From assembly GCF_000499785.1 (NCBI RefSeq), contig NZ_HG726024.1, forward strand, positions 151,276-215,275: 64,000 nucleotides of DNA, written 5' to 3'. Position numbers and translations under genes: made by a program. Shown piece after piece: positions 16,887 through 25,423 of this stretch. The first letter of the stretch is position 1, and each line of letters opens with the position of its first letter. The DNA comes from Bacteroides neonati. Lineage in GTDB: Bacteria; Bacteroidota; Bacteroidia; Bacteroidales; Bacteroidaceae. The notes beneath the pieces are model-generated. The model searched no databases. It was not told where the DNA came from and saw only the letters and a program-made list of their open reading frames with translations.

Positions 16887-18026
16887 TTATAAGTTATCAA
16901 TATAGGCTTTCATTAAAAGTGCGGGAAGGTCGTTTAAGTCAATAGGAAAACGTCCCGATTCCAACTTACTGACAGCTTGCGGCATTTCAGCGGCTAATTT
17001 TTCAAGTGCTTGTTTTTCTTCTTGTGACAGCAGTGTATAGGAGAAGCCATCTATTGATAGCCAAGGTTGGAGAAGCATCCATAGGTATGCCGTTGCCTGA
17101 TTGCTGTCCTTGAAGCTCAGTTTATGTGCGTCAGTCACGCAAGTGGCTGCGTTTTGAAGTAACCGTCGATTATTGCGCATGGTCATGAGTACCACTATTT
17201 CGGTTTTACTCATTATGGGCCGTTGGCGATTTGATGATTCAAATATGCTTTTGACCTGTTGCTCTGTTTTGGTTTTAATGTTGGTAAGAGACATGTCTCC
17301 CCAAGAAGACAAGTGTACGAGAAATAGCCTGAAAGCGATATCTTCGGACCTCAAGAAATGAAGAATATCCTGCTTTGAATGGATGCCTTGAGACAAAGCT
17401 GAGTTTAATGTATTCTCGTAAATCTGTATTGTATGGCGCTTATCAGCCGGATGAATCGCTACCGAATCCATAGAATGAAAGAAAATGTGAGCAGACACGG
17501 CCAAACTTTCCACTTCTTCAGGTAGTTCCCGGATGGATAATTTATCCAGAACGTGATAATAATCTTTGAAATTACGGGAACTGCCGTCAATCAGACGTTC
17601 AAGCTCTATAATTATTGAGTCGTTGATTACATCGTATGCGGACTTGGCGTGATAATTCTTATTATTGATACTGTCCCGATTGATGCAGACGAAAACGGAA
17701 TCACTTACTGTTCGGTATTCATGGGCTAAGTCTATAATGAGATCGGTTGAAGCCTGATCGTATAGCCTGATTCTATGCAGCAGATTGCTGTAGGCATTGA
17801 TTGCCTCATTGGAATCTTGAAAATGAAGACCTTCCTTTGAGGAACAACTTGGCAGGAATAAAAGGGAAAGCAGTATCAATAACATGTGAGTATGATTCTT
17901 TCCACATCCGGTGAAAAGTGATACAGCACATTTTGCGCGTTGTGTATATTTCATCTGCCATTGATGCAGATTTTTATTCAATGAAAATCGCTTCATATTG
18001 TCTATCCGATTAAAATTTGAATGCAA
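16887..18026 (-). CDS. Predicted lipoprotein, unknown function
   Basis: The coordinates give the longest frame. A lipoprotein signal (MLLILLSLLFLPSC, cleavage before Cys) begins at codon 48 (17885). Alternative starts at 17996 (MKRFSL) or 17957 (MKYTQ) would add a basic leader. The mature part is helical and hydrophilic, about 320 residues, with no domain I recognise. It is the first gene of a four-gene - strand operon ending at 15,560 and is divergent from the resolvase-like gene at 18394. Lipoproteins in this position on Bacteroidales elements may act in entry exclusion or in the transfer channel; that is speculation. Confidence 0.6.
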   Translation of the reverse strand: MHSNFNRIDNMKRFSLNKNLHQWQMKYTQRAKCAVSLFTGCGKNHTHMLLILLSLLFLPSCSSKEGLHFQDSNEAINAYSNLLHRIRLYDQASTDLIIDLAHEYRTVSDSVFVCINRDSINNKNYHAKSAYDVINDSIIIELERLIDGSSRNFKDYYHVLDKLSIRELPEEVESLAVSAHIFFHSMDSVAIHPADKRHTIQIYENTLNSALSQGIHSKQDILHFLRSEDIAFRLFLVHLSSWGDMSLTNIKTKTEQQVKSIFESSNRQRPIMSKTEIVVLMTMRNNRRLLQNAATCVTDAHKLSFKDSNQATAYLWMLLQPWLSIDGFSYTLLSQEEKQALEKLAAEMPQAVSKLESGRFPIDLNDLPALLMKAYIDNL

Positions 18027-18393
18027 ATGTATAGTATTAAAATCCTGCTAAGTATCATCGATTGTGCGATTTAATCATTCTTACATAATCATACTCAAAG
18101 TCTGATTTATAGAATTGATTACAAATCAGTTAGATGATAAAATATAGCAGCAAAAACGCACTATGAAAAGCTCTCAGTTATTGATAGACGGAATACTGTT
18201 TTGGAAGCTTGAGCTATCCGAAACTTTTCATATCGGCATACGTCGAGGTTTCAGACAAAAGCATATCTGTTTCTGTCAGACACCGCATAATGGCAAAAAA
18301 ATATAAATCATACTCATTTTTAGTTTGAGTATGATTTGTTCTATTGAAAACATTGTAACTTTACTCACAAATTTCATATCTAAAGAGTAAGCT
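18027..18393. promoter_or_regulatory. Divergent control region with perfect 12-bp inverted repeat
   Basis: A perfect dyad, AAATCATACTCA (18305-18316) and TGAGTATGATTT (18326-18337) with a 9-nt spacer, overlaps a TTTG (18335-18338). TAACTTTA (18356-18363), close to the TAnnTTTG -7 consensus, follows 17 bp later. The half-site AATCATACTCA recurs at 18087-18097. This looks like an operator over the promoter of the resolvase-like operon, with an upstream auxiliary half-site. Nothing coding is seen here. Confidence 0.5.
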
Positions 18394-19047
18394 ATGGCAA
18401 AAGTTGGCTATTTGATGCGTTCCGTTCATTATGAAGGTGCTGAATCCGATATTGAATGGATGGAGAATTACGGTTGTTGCGAGATTGTAGAAGAGAAGCC
18501 GGAACATGAGAAACTTCGTCCGTTATGGAATAAGGTGCTGGGAAATCTGCATAAGGGTGATGAATTGGTCGTGCCTAAACTGAGTAATGTACTACAGGGT
18601 ACTCGGCAATTGGCTTTCTTCCTGGAGTTCTGCCGGATGAAAGCCATCCGGATCATCTCTATCCATGATAAGATTGACTCCGGGAATGAGTTGTTTCCCG
18701 AAACCAAAACGTCAGATATACTGCAAACCATCGCTTTATTGCCCGTAGAGGTGAATGCCAACCGAAAGTCCGCTCATAATAAGCACCAACTGAAAAATAA
18801 AATCAAAGTCCTTACTTCTGCCGCACATAATAAGGGAGAAAGAGCAAAGCTTGTGGTGAATATGTATAAAAGTGGGCATACCATAGATGATATTTGGAAA
18901 ACAAGCGGGTTCAAGAGCCGCAGTTCCATCTTCAGGATATTGAATACAGCCGGTGTTGATTTGAACAGAGGACATACAAAGGGACCGATTGGGCCAAGAA
19001 AGAATAAAGAAGAATCTAAAGAAGACAAAAATGGTGAAGAAGGTTAA
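18394..19047 (+). CDS. Resolvase/invertase-like protein with degenerate catalytic domain and C-terminal HTH
   Basis: The N-terminal ~110 residues follow the serine-recombinase fold (MAKVGYLMRSVHYEG for the usual GYARVST; CCEIVEEK; VVPKLSNVLQGTRQLAFFLE; IISIHDKIDSG). A Ser is kept in the first motif. The DRLxR motif that supplies catalytic arginines reads KLSNVLQ here. The C-terminal part has a helix-turn-helix (SGHTIDDIWKTSGFKSRSSI, then FRIL) and a basic tail. The missing arginines suggest a DNA-binding regulator rather than a working recombinase. It opens a five-gene operon, and the perfect dyad upstream of its start could be its own operator. Confidence 0.7.
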   Translation: MAKVGYLMRSVHYEGAESDIEWMENYGCCEIVEEKPEHEKLRPLWNKVLGNLHKGDELVVPKLSNVLQGTRQLAFFLEFCRMKAIRIISIHDKIDSGNELFPETKTSDILQTIALLPVEVNANRKSAHNKHQLKNKIKVLTSAAHNKGERAKLVVNMYKSGHTIDDIWKTSGFKSRSSIFRILNTAGVDLNRGHTKGPIGPRKNKEESKEDKNGEEG

Positions 19048-19336
19048 GATTACAGTCATTCGTAAAGTCAATCATGCCGACTTATCAGCTCGGTATGAGA
19101 ATCCGATAGAGCATACCTGCGATATGCAGGAAGGGCAAACCTTCATTTCGGTGGATAATCAAAAGCCGGAAGAGATGTGTGAAAGCGCATGGCAGAGCAT
19201 GATGCCGTTTGTGATGACATTAGCACATGGGGGAGGGGATTTCTATGACGGCTGGATGAAGAATCCACATTCGGCCATGATTTCGTGTAATGACGGATTC
19301 CGTCCGGTCAGTTTTTTAATTGAAACGATAGAATAG
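19031..19336 (+). CDS. TIGR04076-family small protein
   Basis: I use the ATG at 19031 (MVKKVKITVIRKVNHADLSA), which overlaps the end of the upstream gene by 17 bp; a longer in-frame start at 18989 would add a basic leader. The protein has the TIGR04076 pattern: an N-terminal VKITV strand, then CDMQEGQTFIS, CESAWQSMMPFVMTLAHGG, and a C-terminal ISCNDGFRPVSFLIE. The biochemical function of the family is unknown. It sits in the operon led by the resolvase-like gene. Confidence 0.65.
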   Translation: MVKKVKITVIRKVNHADLSARYENPIEHTCDMQEGQTFISVDNQKPEEMCESAWQSMMPFVMTLAHGGGDFYDGWMKNPHSAMISCNDGFRPVSFLIETIE

Positions 19337-19338
19337 GT

Positions 19339-19545
19339 ATGACTGCAAAAGAATCTGCCATATACGGCCTGTTGCAAGATTTTAATTACAGCCAGGGTAT
19401 GATACTGACGGCTATGAGAATTTTGGACCAATCCAAGGCTGCGCAGGAAGAGGTACTGCTTTATCTTTATGACAACCAGCCTGCTGAAAAAGAGTTCATC
19501 GAATATCTGGCAGAGATTTGTGAAGGCAGCAAGCAGATCGAATGA
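19339..19545 (+). CDS. Small hypothetical helical protein (68 aa)
   Basis: An acidic 68-residue protein beginning 2 bp after the preceding stop. Its sequence (LLQDFNYSQGMILTAMRILD, then KAAQEEVLLYLYDN) is consistent with a small helical bundle. The next gene starts 1 bp after its stop, so translation is probably coupled. No family or function recognised. Confidence 0.6.
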   Translation: MTAKESAIYGLLQDFNYSQGMILTAMRILDQSKAAQEEVLLYLYDNQPAEKEFIEYLAEICEGSKQIE

Positions 19546-19546
19546 A

Positions 19547-19822
19547 ATGATGAATACAAATTTTTTGTTGATATACTACCTACTTGGTATAAATGCTGTT
19601 ACATTTGTCTTGTTTGGTATAGATAAGCTCAAGTCCCAAAAAGGATGGTGGCGCATACCGGAAAAGACATTGCTCATGCTCGCTGTTATAGGTGGAAGCA
19701 TGGGGGCTTTGTGTGGAATGCGATTGTTCCACCACAAGACAAAGCATAAGAAGTTTTATCTTGGTGTGCCAATTTTATTGGCTATACAGATTGCTTTGAT
19801 TTGCTATTTTCGATTCATATAG
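19547..19822 (+). CDS. DUF1294-family membrane protein
   Basis: I use the ATG at 19547; the longer frame from 19469 overlaps the previous gene. The product has three hydrophobic segments and the DUF1294 pattern: FGIDKLKSQKGWWRIPEKTL, GGSMGALCGMRLFHHKTKH, KFYLGVPILLAIQ. The family comprises small inner-membrane proteins of unknown function. Fourth gene of the + strand operon. Confidence 0.8.
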   Translation: MMNTNFLLIYYLLGINAVTFVLFGIDKLKSQKGWWRIPEKTLLMLAVIGGSMGALCGMRLFHHKTKHKKFYLGVPILLAIQIALICYFRFI

Positions 19823-19833
19823 AATTGCATTGT

Positions 19834-20322
19834 ATGTTCACAGTACTACTATACATTTTGCTGCCATTGGTATTCCTGCTTCATGATTTGGAAGAAATTG
19901 TGATGAGGAAGCACTGTATGCCTTATATTGTGCGGTTGGTCTCCGATAAACTTCCACGGATAGCTCCAATCATCAGGCATTTGCAAAATATTAGCACAAG
20001 GAATTTTATCATCATTATTGTCGAAGAGTTCCTCTTGATTATCGTGGCTTTAGTGGTATTCCTTTATGATATTCCTTATCCGCTATTAGCCCTGTTTTGG
20101 GGATTTAGCATTCATTTGCTTGTGCATATCGCACAGGCTATTGCTATAAGGAGATATGTGCCGGGACTAATTACATCGTTGCTCTTCCTGCCTTATTGCG
20201 CTTTGGGGATCGTACATCTAATTCAACGATATAGTTGCGAAATGAATATGTTATTAGCGGTAGTTGGGTTTGCTGTCGTTGTGGCCAATTTATTAATCAT
20301 GCACAGAATCATGAGAAAATAA
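19834..20322 (+). CDS. HXXEE-domain membrane protein
   Basis: The ATG at 19834 (MFTVLLYILLPLVF) is preferred to the TTG at 19801. The protein shows the HXXEE pattern: HDLEE at the end of the first helix, EE in the next helix (IIIIVEEFLLIIVAL), and paired histidines (HLLVHIAQAIA) in the third. Four to five membrane helices are visible. The conserved His/Glu residues inside the membrane suggest metal or substrate binding; the family function is unknown. Last gene of the operon, convergent with recD. Confidence 0.75.
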   Translation: MFTVLLYILLPLVFLLHDLEEIVMRKHCMPYIVRLVSDKLPRIAPIIRHLQNISTRNFIIIIVEEFLLIIVALVVFLYDIPYPLLALFWGFSIHLLVHIAQAIAIRRYVPGLITSLLFLPYCALGIVHLIQRYSCEMNMLLAVVGFAVVVANLLIMHRIMRK

Positions 20323-20340
20323 AAAAGGATGTCTTCACAT

Positions 20341-22587
20341 TTACTTTCCTTTATTTCCATACGGAACGGCATCTTCCGCCGCCATAGAACAGGATGTTTC
20401 CGAATGTTCCGGATAAGGAATGACTTTCGGAGTTATAACCGGCTTATCAGCTCTCAGTGCCAATGATGGATTTAACCTTTCCTTGAGTTTGGTGTTGCGT
20501 TTCAAAACAGACATATTGTGGATGGCACAAGCCAGCGCTTTGGTGGTACCGATAAGCACGCAAATTTTCTTGGCACGGGTAATGCCTGTGTAGATAAGGT
20601 TTCGCTGAAGCATCACATAGTGATTCATCAATACCGGCATGACTACTATCGGATATTCCGATCCTTGCGATTTATGTATGGTGGTTGCGTATGCCAAAGA
20701 GAGCTCATCGAGTTCGGAAACTTCATACTCTACCGAAATGCCGTCAAAACTGGCAATGAGAGTACGTTCCTCCATATCTACTTCTTCGATGTACCCCAAG
20801 TCGCCATTGAATACTCCTTTGTCGTAGTTGTTCCGTATCTGCATTACACGGTCGCCTTTCCGATAAGAATAGCCGCCCCGGTTCAGACAAACAGATGTGG
20901 GATTCAACGCATCCTGAAGTGCTAAGTTTAGATTGGATGCGCCTACTACTCCCCGTTGCATGGGCGTAAGGACTTGTATTTTGCTCGACGGCAGACTATA
21001 TGCTTTTGGAAGCCGTTCTTTCACCAGGTGGACAATACTTTCAGCAACTTGATTCGGGTCTTCTGTTTTGATAAAAAAGAAGTCGGTGTCTTTGCCGTTG
21101 GTCGTATCGGGAAACTGGCCGTTGTTGATAGCGTGGGCACTCATCACGATACGGCTGGACTGGGCCTGACGAAATATCCGGGTCAGACGTACAACAGGAA
21201 TTTTCTTTGAATCAATGATGTCACGTAATACATTGCCTGCCCCAACACTGGGTAACTGGTCGATGTCACCCACCATCACCAATCGCATTCCTGAAGAAAT
21301 GGCTTTCATCAGATGATTCATCAGGAGGATGTCTATCATGGAGCATTCATCTACAATCAAAGCGTCGGCTTCCAACGGGTTTTCTTCATTGCGCTTGTAT
21401 CCGTCTTTCGGATTGTATTCCAACAGTCGATGGATGGTTTTGGCTTCCATGCCGGTAGCCTCGCTCATTCGCTTGGCGGCTCTTCCGGTCGGTGCGGCAA
21501 GCAAGATACTCATGCCTGCCGTTTTCAAAGCGGCAATGATACCTTGTGTGGTAGTGGTTTTGCCTGTTCCGGGGCCACCAGTGAGAATCATTACTTTGGA
21601 TTCTACGGCTTGACGGATAGCAGCGATCTGAACATCGTCGTATTCAATACCGGTTTCTTGCGAAATGGCGGCAAGATTGAATGTAGGCTTCTTCTTGTCT
21701 GCTTCAAGTGCTTCCACCAGTGCCAGAAGACGGTTGGCTGCACCACATTCTGCATAATAAAAAGGGGGAAGGTAGATGGCTTCCTGATCCAGTTCCAAAT
21801 CTTTGGCCTCAATCATTTGTGTCATAGCCTGCTTTACGGGTTCTTCCTCGACTTCAAGCAACTGCATAGCGGATTTTATCAGTTGTTCCTCTTCCGCATA
21901 TACATGACCGTCATTGGACAATTGGCTTAACGTGTAAAGGATTCCACTCCGACAACGGCGTAAGTCACTTTTCTCATAACCCATCTTGGCAGCGATACCG
22001 TCGGCGGTCTTGAAGCCGATACCCCATATATCATCCGCCAAGCGATACGGATTGTCCTTCACCTTGTCTATACTTTCTTTGCCGTACTGCCGATAGATTT
22101 TGGCAGCGTATGCGGTACTTACTCCATAGCCTTGCAGAAAAAGCATCACGTTCTTGATCTCCTTCTGCTTTTCCCAACTTTCACCGATCTTCTCTACACG
22201 CTTTTTGCCGATGCCGGGCACTTCATACAGGCGTTCGATGTTGCTTTCTATTACATCAATGGTTTCCAGCCCAAACTTAGTCACAATCAGCTTGGCGAAC
22301 TTTGGGCCGATACCTTTCACCAATCCGCTACCTAAATACTTCTCAATGCCATAAATGGTGGCAGGCATGACTTCTTCCCATGATTCTGCAACAAACTGAC
22401 TTCCGTATTTCTTATCAACTTTCCAATTACCATCACATAGCAAGACACTGCCCACCGGAACTTCCAGCAGGTTACCCACCAAAGTAACAGGGTCATTATA
22501 ACCTTTTACATTGACTTTCATCACCGAATAGCCATTGTCGGGATTCTGATAGGTAATGCGTTCTACTACGCAACGGAGCTTTATCAT
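20341..22587 (-). CDS. recD2: RecD2-type ATP-dependent DNA helicase
   Basis: The protein has an N-terminal OB-like region, helix-hairpin-helix motifs (GSGLVKGIGPKFAKLI; LYEVPGIGKKRVEKI) and a superfamily 1B helicase core with Walker A GGPGTGKT at residues 337-344. The Walker B-type DECSMID, QLPSVGAG and the C-terminal TIHKSQGSEYP motif are also present. RecD2 unwinds DNA 5' to 3'. Length (748 aa) is normal. On a mobile element it may serve DNA processing or replication of the excised circle. The next gene on the same strand, the SDR gene, ends 21 bp upstream of the recD2 start. Confidence 0.92.
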   Translation of the reverse strand: MIKLRCVVERITYQNPDNGYSVMKVNVKGYNDPVTLVGNLLEVPVGSVLLCDGNWKVDKKYGSQFVAESWEEVMPATIYGIEKYLGSGLVKGIGPKFAKLIVTKFGLETIDVIESNIERLYEVPGIGKKRVEKIGESWEKQKEIKNVMLFLQGYGVSTAYAAKIYRQYGKESIDKVKDNPYRLADDIWGIGFKTADGIAAKMGYEKSDLRRCRSGILYTLSQLSNDGHVYAEEEQLIKSAMQLLEVEEEPVKQAMTQMIEAKDLELDQEAIYLPPFYYAECGAANRLLALVEALEADKKKPTFNLAAISQETGIEYDDVQIAAIRQAVESKVMILTGGPGTGKTTTTQGIIAALKTAGMSILLAAPTGRAAKRMSEATGMEAKTIHRLLEYNPKDGYKRNEENPLEADALIVDECSMIDILLMNHLMKAISSGMRLVMVGDIDQLPSVGAGNVLRDIIDSKKIPVVRLTRIFRQAQSSRIVMSAHAINNGQFPDTTNGKDTDFFFIKTEDPNQVAESIVHLVKERLPKAYSLPSSKIQVLTPMQRGVVGASNLNLALQDALNPTSVCLNRGGYSYRKGDRVMQIRNNYDKGVFNGDLGYIEEVDMEERTLIASFDGISVEYEVSELDELSLAYATTIHKSQGSEYPIVVMPVLMNHYVMLQRNLIYTGITRAKKICVLIGTTKALACAIHNMSVLKRNTKLKERLNPSLALRADKPVITPKVIPYPEHSETSCSMAAEDAVPYGNKGK

Positions 22588-22608
22588 TTGTCTTTTTCTT
22601 ATTCTTGA

Positions 22609-23382
22609 TTATTGGGTTTTGTATTCCCATCCGCAATCATTGTGGTAAACCATCAGTTTGTTCATACCACCGTCGATTGTAATATTCTCACCGTTGATGA
22701 ATGAGTTACGCTCATCACACAAGAAAACGACCGCACGGGCTATGTCATCGGAATTACCGACTCTTTGGGAAGGATGCTGTAGGTAATCACTTTCATTTGA
22801 AGGTACAAATGCTGCCTCCTGATGTGTACCCGTCTCTATCCATCCCGGTGCAATGGAATTAACACGTGCTATACCGGACAAACTGACGGCAAGCGCATGG
22901 GTTAAGGCTGTAATGCCGCCTTTGGCGGCCGTATAGCTTTCCGTGTTGGGTTGTGACTGGAACGCTCGCGTGGAAGAGATGTTCACGATAGAACCCAGAC
23001 CGACGAAATGGTGTTTGAAAAGCTTTGCCAACATAAAAGGAGCAGCTACACCTACCCGTTGGACGTAAAGAAAATCTTCATACTCGCAACCGTCCAGCAC
23101 ACCTCCCTGCATCAGGCAGGCATTATTTATGATGCAATGGATGCCTTCGGGATGCTCGGAAAGGACTTGTCCCGCAAAGTCTATAAGGGTTTGTTTGTCG
23201 GCTATGTCTCCGATATAGCCAATGACATTCCATCCTTTGTGTTGCATCTCATTGGCTACTAAGACGGTCTGCTTGGCTTCCTTATCTAAGATATATACAG
23301 TGTCACCCTCTGATGCGAAGTGTTCCGTTATGCAACGACCAATGCCATTGGCTCCACCGGTCACTATGATTGTTCTCCCCAT
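22609..23382 (-). CDS. Short-chain dehydrogenase/reductase (SDR)
   Basis: Classical SDR features are visible: the cofactor loop TGGANGIGRCI (residues 8-18), IINNACLM, the catalytic Ser in IVNISSTRAF, and YTAAKGG with the Tyr/Lys pair. The C-terminal INGENITIDGGM is also standard. It should be an NAD(P)-dependent oxidoreductase of unknown substrate. It lies between the parA/RHH pair and recD2, 3 bp from the RHH gene, so a metabolic enzyme sits inside a replication/partition operon. This is probably cargo that became part of the backbone. Confidence 0.88.
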   Translation of the reverse strand: MGRTIIVTGGANGIGRCITEHFASEGDTVYILDKEAKQTVLVANEMQHKGWNVIGYIGDIADKQTLIDFAGQVLSEHPEGIHCIINNACLMQGGVLDGCEYEDFLYVQRVGVAAPFMLAKLFKHHFVGLGSIVNISSTRAFQSQPNTESYTAAKGGITALTHALAVSLSGIARVNSIAPGWIETGTHQEAAFVPSNESDYLQHPSQRVGNSDDIARAVVFLCDERNSFINGENITIDGGMNKLMVYHNDCGWEYKTQ

Positions 23383-23385
23383 GAA

Positions 23386-23649
23386 TTACTCCTTTTCGTG
23401 CTTGTCCAAATACTCCTTCATGGCCTCATTCACAATGTCTTTTAAGGACATATTTTTGTCTATTGCCAGGTATTTCATTCTGGTATGAACACTTTTGTTG
23501 ATAAGGAAGTTGCAGTGTACAACTGCCTCTTTTTCTTTCTCCGTCGCAACTTTTGCGGGTTTATCCTCTGTAGAAGAGGGAGTGGTTGATGAAAGGAGGC
23601 CATTAAGACCACCTTTCATACTATCTTTTAATAAATTACTTTTACCCAT
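23386..23649 (-). CDS. Small RHH-like partner of ParA
   Basis: An 87-residue basic protein with a Ser/Thr-rich N-terminal linker and a C-terminal region (VVHCNFLINKSVHTRMKYLA, then SLKDIVNEAMKEYLDKH) that fits a ribbon-helix-helix dimer. It follows parA by 6 bp. Small RHH proteins in this position act as centromere-binding ParB equivalents and often repress their operon. The palindromes at 24457-24517 are candidate binding sites. Confidence 0.65.
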   Translation of the reverse strand: MGKSNLLKDSMKGGLNGLLSSTTPSSTEDKPAKVATEKEKEAVVHCNFLINKSVHTRMKYLAIDKNMSLKDIVNEAMKEYLDKHEKE

Positions 23650-23655
23650 ATTGAT

Positions 23656-24411
23656 TTACTTTAGTTTTAGGACTTCTCCGGCTAAAGCCATGTAGTCTTT
23701 AGCTCCGTTACTATTCTTGTTATACTCGTAGATATTCTTTCCATTAATCGGTGCTTCAGCCAAAGCCACATTGTCACGGATAATTGTCTTGAACACCTTA
23801 TCGCAGAAAGAATCATGGATAATTTCCGTAACGCTCTTGTTCAGCGTCTTGCGCTTGTCATATTGGGTGATGACAATTCCTCCAATCTTCAAATTGGAGT
23901 TGAGACGTTCTTGAACAATACTGATAACGTTCATAATTTTAGCCATACCTCGCATTGCCAAGAATTGAGCCTGTACCGGTATAATCAGGAAATTGGCTGC
24001 CGTTAATGCGTTTAAGGTAAGTAATCCCAATGAAGGGGGGCAGTCAATAAGGATGTAATCAAATTTATTCTCTTTAGGCAGTTTACCAATCAGTTGCTTC
24101 AAAATCATTTCCCGTCCCGGTTCATTGATAAGTTCTGATTCTGCTGCCGACAAATCAAGACAGGAAGGAATCAAAGTAATGCCGCTTTCTGTCTTTATAA
24201 GAGGAAGAGGATACTCACCTTTCATCGCTCCATATACCGTGTTCGGCTCCTCAATAGAGTAACCGAAGGATTCGGTAAGGTTTGCTTGTCCGTCAAGGTC
24301 TATAACAAGAATTCTCTTACCCTTTTGTTGCAGGGCAGCGGCAAGGTTGATGGTTGTAGTCGTCTTCCCGACACCTCCTTTGTGATTTAGAATAGCTATA
24401 ATACTGGGCAT
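23656..24411 (-). CDS. parA: ParA-family partition ATPase
   Basis: The protein has a deviant Walker A (KGGVGKTT, residues 10-17), the LVIDLDGQANLTESFG segment and the YILIDCPPSLGLLTLNALTA Walker B region. The C-terminal half matches ParA/Soj proteins (GGIVITQYDKRKTLNKSV). At 251 aa it lacks the N-terminal HTH of type Ia ParA, so regulation is probably left to the small RHH partner. Its role is segregation or maintenance of the circular form of the element. Confidence 0.92.
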   Translation of the reverse strand: MPSIIAILNHKGGVGKTTTTINLAAALQQKGKRILVIDLDGQANLTESFGYSIEEPNTVYGAMKGEYPLPLIKTESGITLIPSCLDLSAAESELINEPGREMILKQLIGKLPKENKFDYILIDCPPSLGLLTLNALTAANFLIIPVQAQFLAMRGMAKIMNVISIVQERLNSNLKIGGIVITQYDKRKTLNKSVTEIIHDSFCDKVFKTIIRDNVALAEAPINGKNIYEYNKNSNGAKDYMALAGEVLKLK

Positions 24412-24438
24412 ATTTTATTCTGTTTTTACATTAGAATA

Positions 24439-24517
24439 CAAAGGTAATAATTATATTAGTATATACTATTATTAGTATTTAATACGATTACTATTTTACT
24501 TTATTTAGTAGTTACTA
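24439..24517 (-). promoter_or_regulatory. parA promoter with palindromic operator/centromere-like repeats
   Basis: A perfect - strand -7 box TACCTTTG lies at 24439-24446. Immediately upstream of it is a perfect 12-bp palindrome, TAGTATATACTA (24457-24468). A near-palindrome, TAGTAGTTACTA (24506-24517), and further TAGTA/TACTA half-sites lie between and just beyond (to about 24526). The layout fits autoregulation by the ParA/RHH pair, and the array may also serve as parS. Confidence 0.5.
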
Positions 24518-24573
24518 TATGTAGTATTTATTGATATAAAGCATATTAAAGATTTTATATAATCTTATTTACT

Positions 24574-24637
24574 CATATCAGAATACATTCCTTTTAGTCC
24601 ATATATGAATACAAGTGTATCTGATATGGACTAAAAG
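24574..24637 (-). terminator. Strong dyad with competing fold
   Basis: Perfect 14-bp arms CTTTTAGTCCATAT (24591-24604) and ATATGGACTAAAAG (24624-24637) lie just past the stop of the gene at 24652. An overlapping pair, CATATCAGAATACA with TGTATCTGATATG, could form instead. There is no clear T-run, so a terminator is likely but a regulatory switch or binding site is also possible. Confidence 0.4.
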
Positions 24638-24651
24638 ATGACTAATGGAAG

Positions 24652-25017
24652 CTATCCCATCAATAGCTTATACCGTTGTTGTCGGCAGAACTGTTCGTAT
24701 TCAGCCTTATTTGTACCACTTTCGATGGCTTTGTCAATGATTTCACCTACCTGATCAAAAAAAGCTTCATCGGTGACACATTTGGTTTCTTGATAATTTA
24801 TCAAGTAGATCTCGTAGTAGTCACTGCCATTGAGAGCTACTACCACAAACCCCTTAAACAAGCGTCCGTTTACGTTGAATTTAAGTGCCGGCATTTCCTT
24901 GAACACTGTGGCTATAAATTTTTCTACTCCCCAAGAAAGAACAACATTCATCGGGGTTGTTGCCAATAACTGATTTTTGGCGGTCTCTGCCACCTGCAAA
25001 ACATACTCTTTGTCCAT
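24652..25017 (-). CDS. Hypothetical protein (121 aa)
   Basis: A soluble 121-residue protein, no recognised family. It has a mixed alpha/beta look (FNVNGRLFKGFVVVALNGSD, then YYEIYLINYQ in the middle) and an N-terminal helix starting MDKEYVLQVAETAKNQLLAT. It follows the gene at 25036 by 18 bp on the same strand, so they form a two-gene unit. Confidence 0.65.
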   Translation of the reverse strand: MDKEYVLQVAETAKNQLLATTPMNVVLSWGVEKFIATVFKEMPALKFNVNGRLFKGFVVVALNGSDYYEIYLINYQETKCVTDEAFFDQVGEIIDKAIESGTNKAEYEQFCRQQRYKLLMG

Positions 25018-25035
25018 AACTGTAAGTATTTAGAA

Positions 25036-25326
25036 TTAAATAAATGGTATCGGTTGTCCTTTCTCTTGAAGGTATTCCAGCATTGCTTTTGCATCTTCAT
25101 GGGAAGCACGGTTACGGTCATCGTAACGGCGGTTGTCATCCGCCATGACCTTTAGGCATTCGCGGATTAGACGATAAAGAGACTGTTGCAATGTTGGATG
25201 CATCACTGGGATTGCTGCTGCAAAGTTCTCGGCATTGAAACAATAATCGTTTAATGCGCCTTCAACAGACTTAGCCAGTTGGTACTCTTTTGTCTGCTCG
25301 ATGTTCTGATAATTTTCCATATTCAA
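25036..25326 (-). CDS. Hypothetical protein (96 aa)
   Basis: A soluble 96-residue helical protein (YQLAKSVEGALNDYCFNAEN; LQQSLYRLIRECLKVMADD), with no recognised family. It is the first gene of a pair with the 121-aa protein. A 643-bp noncoding region carrying one copy of the 252-bp repeat lies upstream. Confidence 0.6.
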   Translation of the reverse strand: MNMENYQNIEQTKEYQLAKSVEGALNDYCFNAENFAAAIPVMHPTLQQSLYRLIRECLKVMADDNRRYDDRNRASHEDAKAMLEYLQEKGQPIPFI

Positions 25327-25423
25327 ATCGTGTTAAATAAAACATTTATTTTCCCCTTACCTCAGACTTTTCTTATCGAAGCCGATTGGGAATTTAACAG
25401 TGCAATTCAACTGTCACCAACCG

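Noticed and set aside
18394..19047. Active site-specific integrase of the element
   Set aside because: The protein resembles a serine resolvase but lacks the arginines of the catalytic motif, so I do not call it the integrase.
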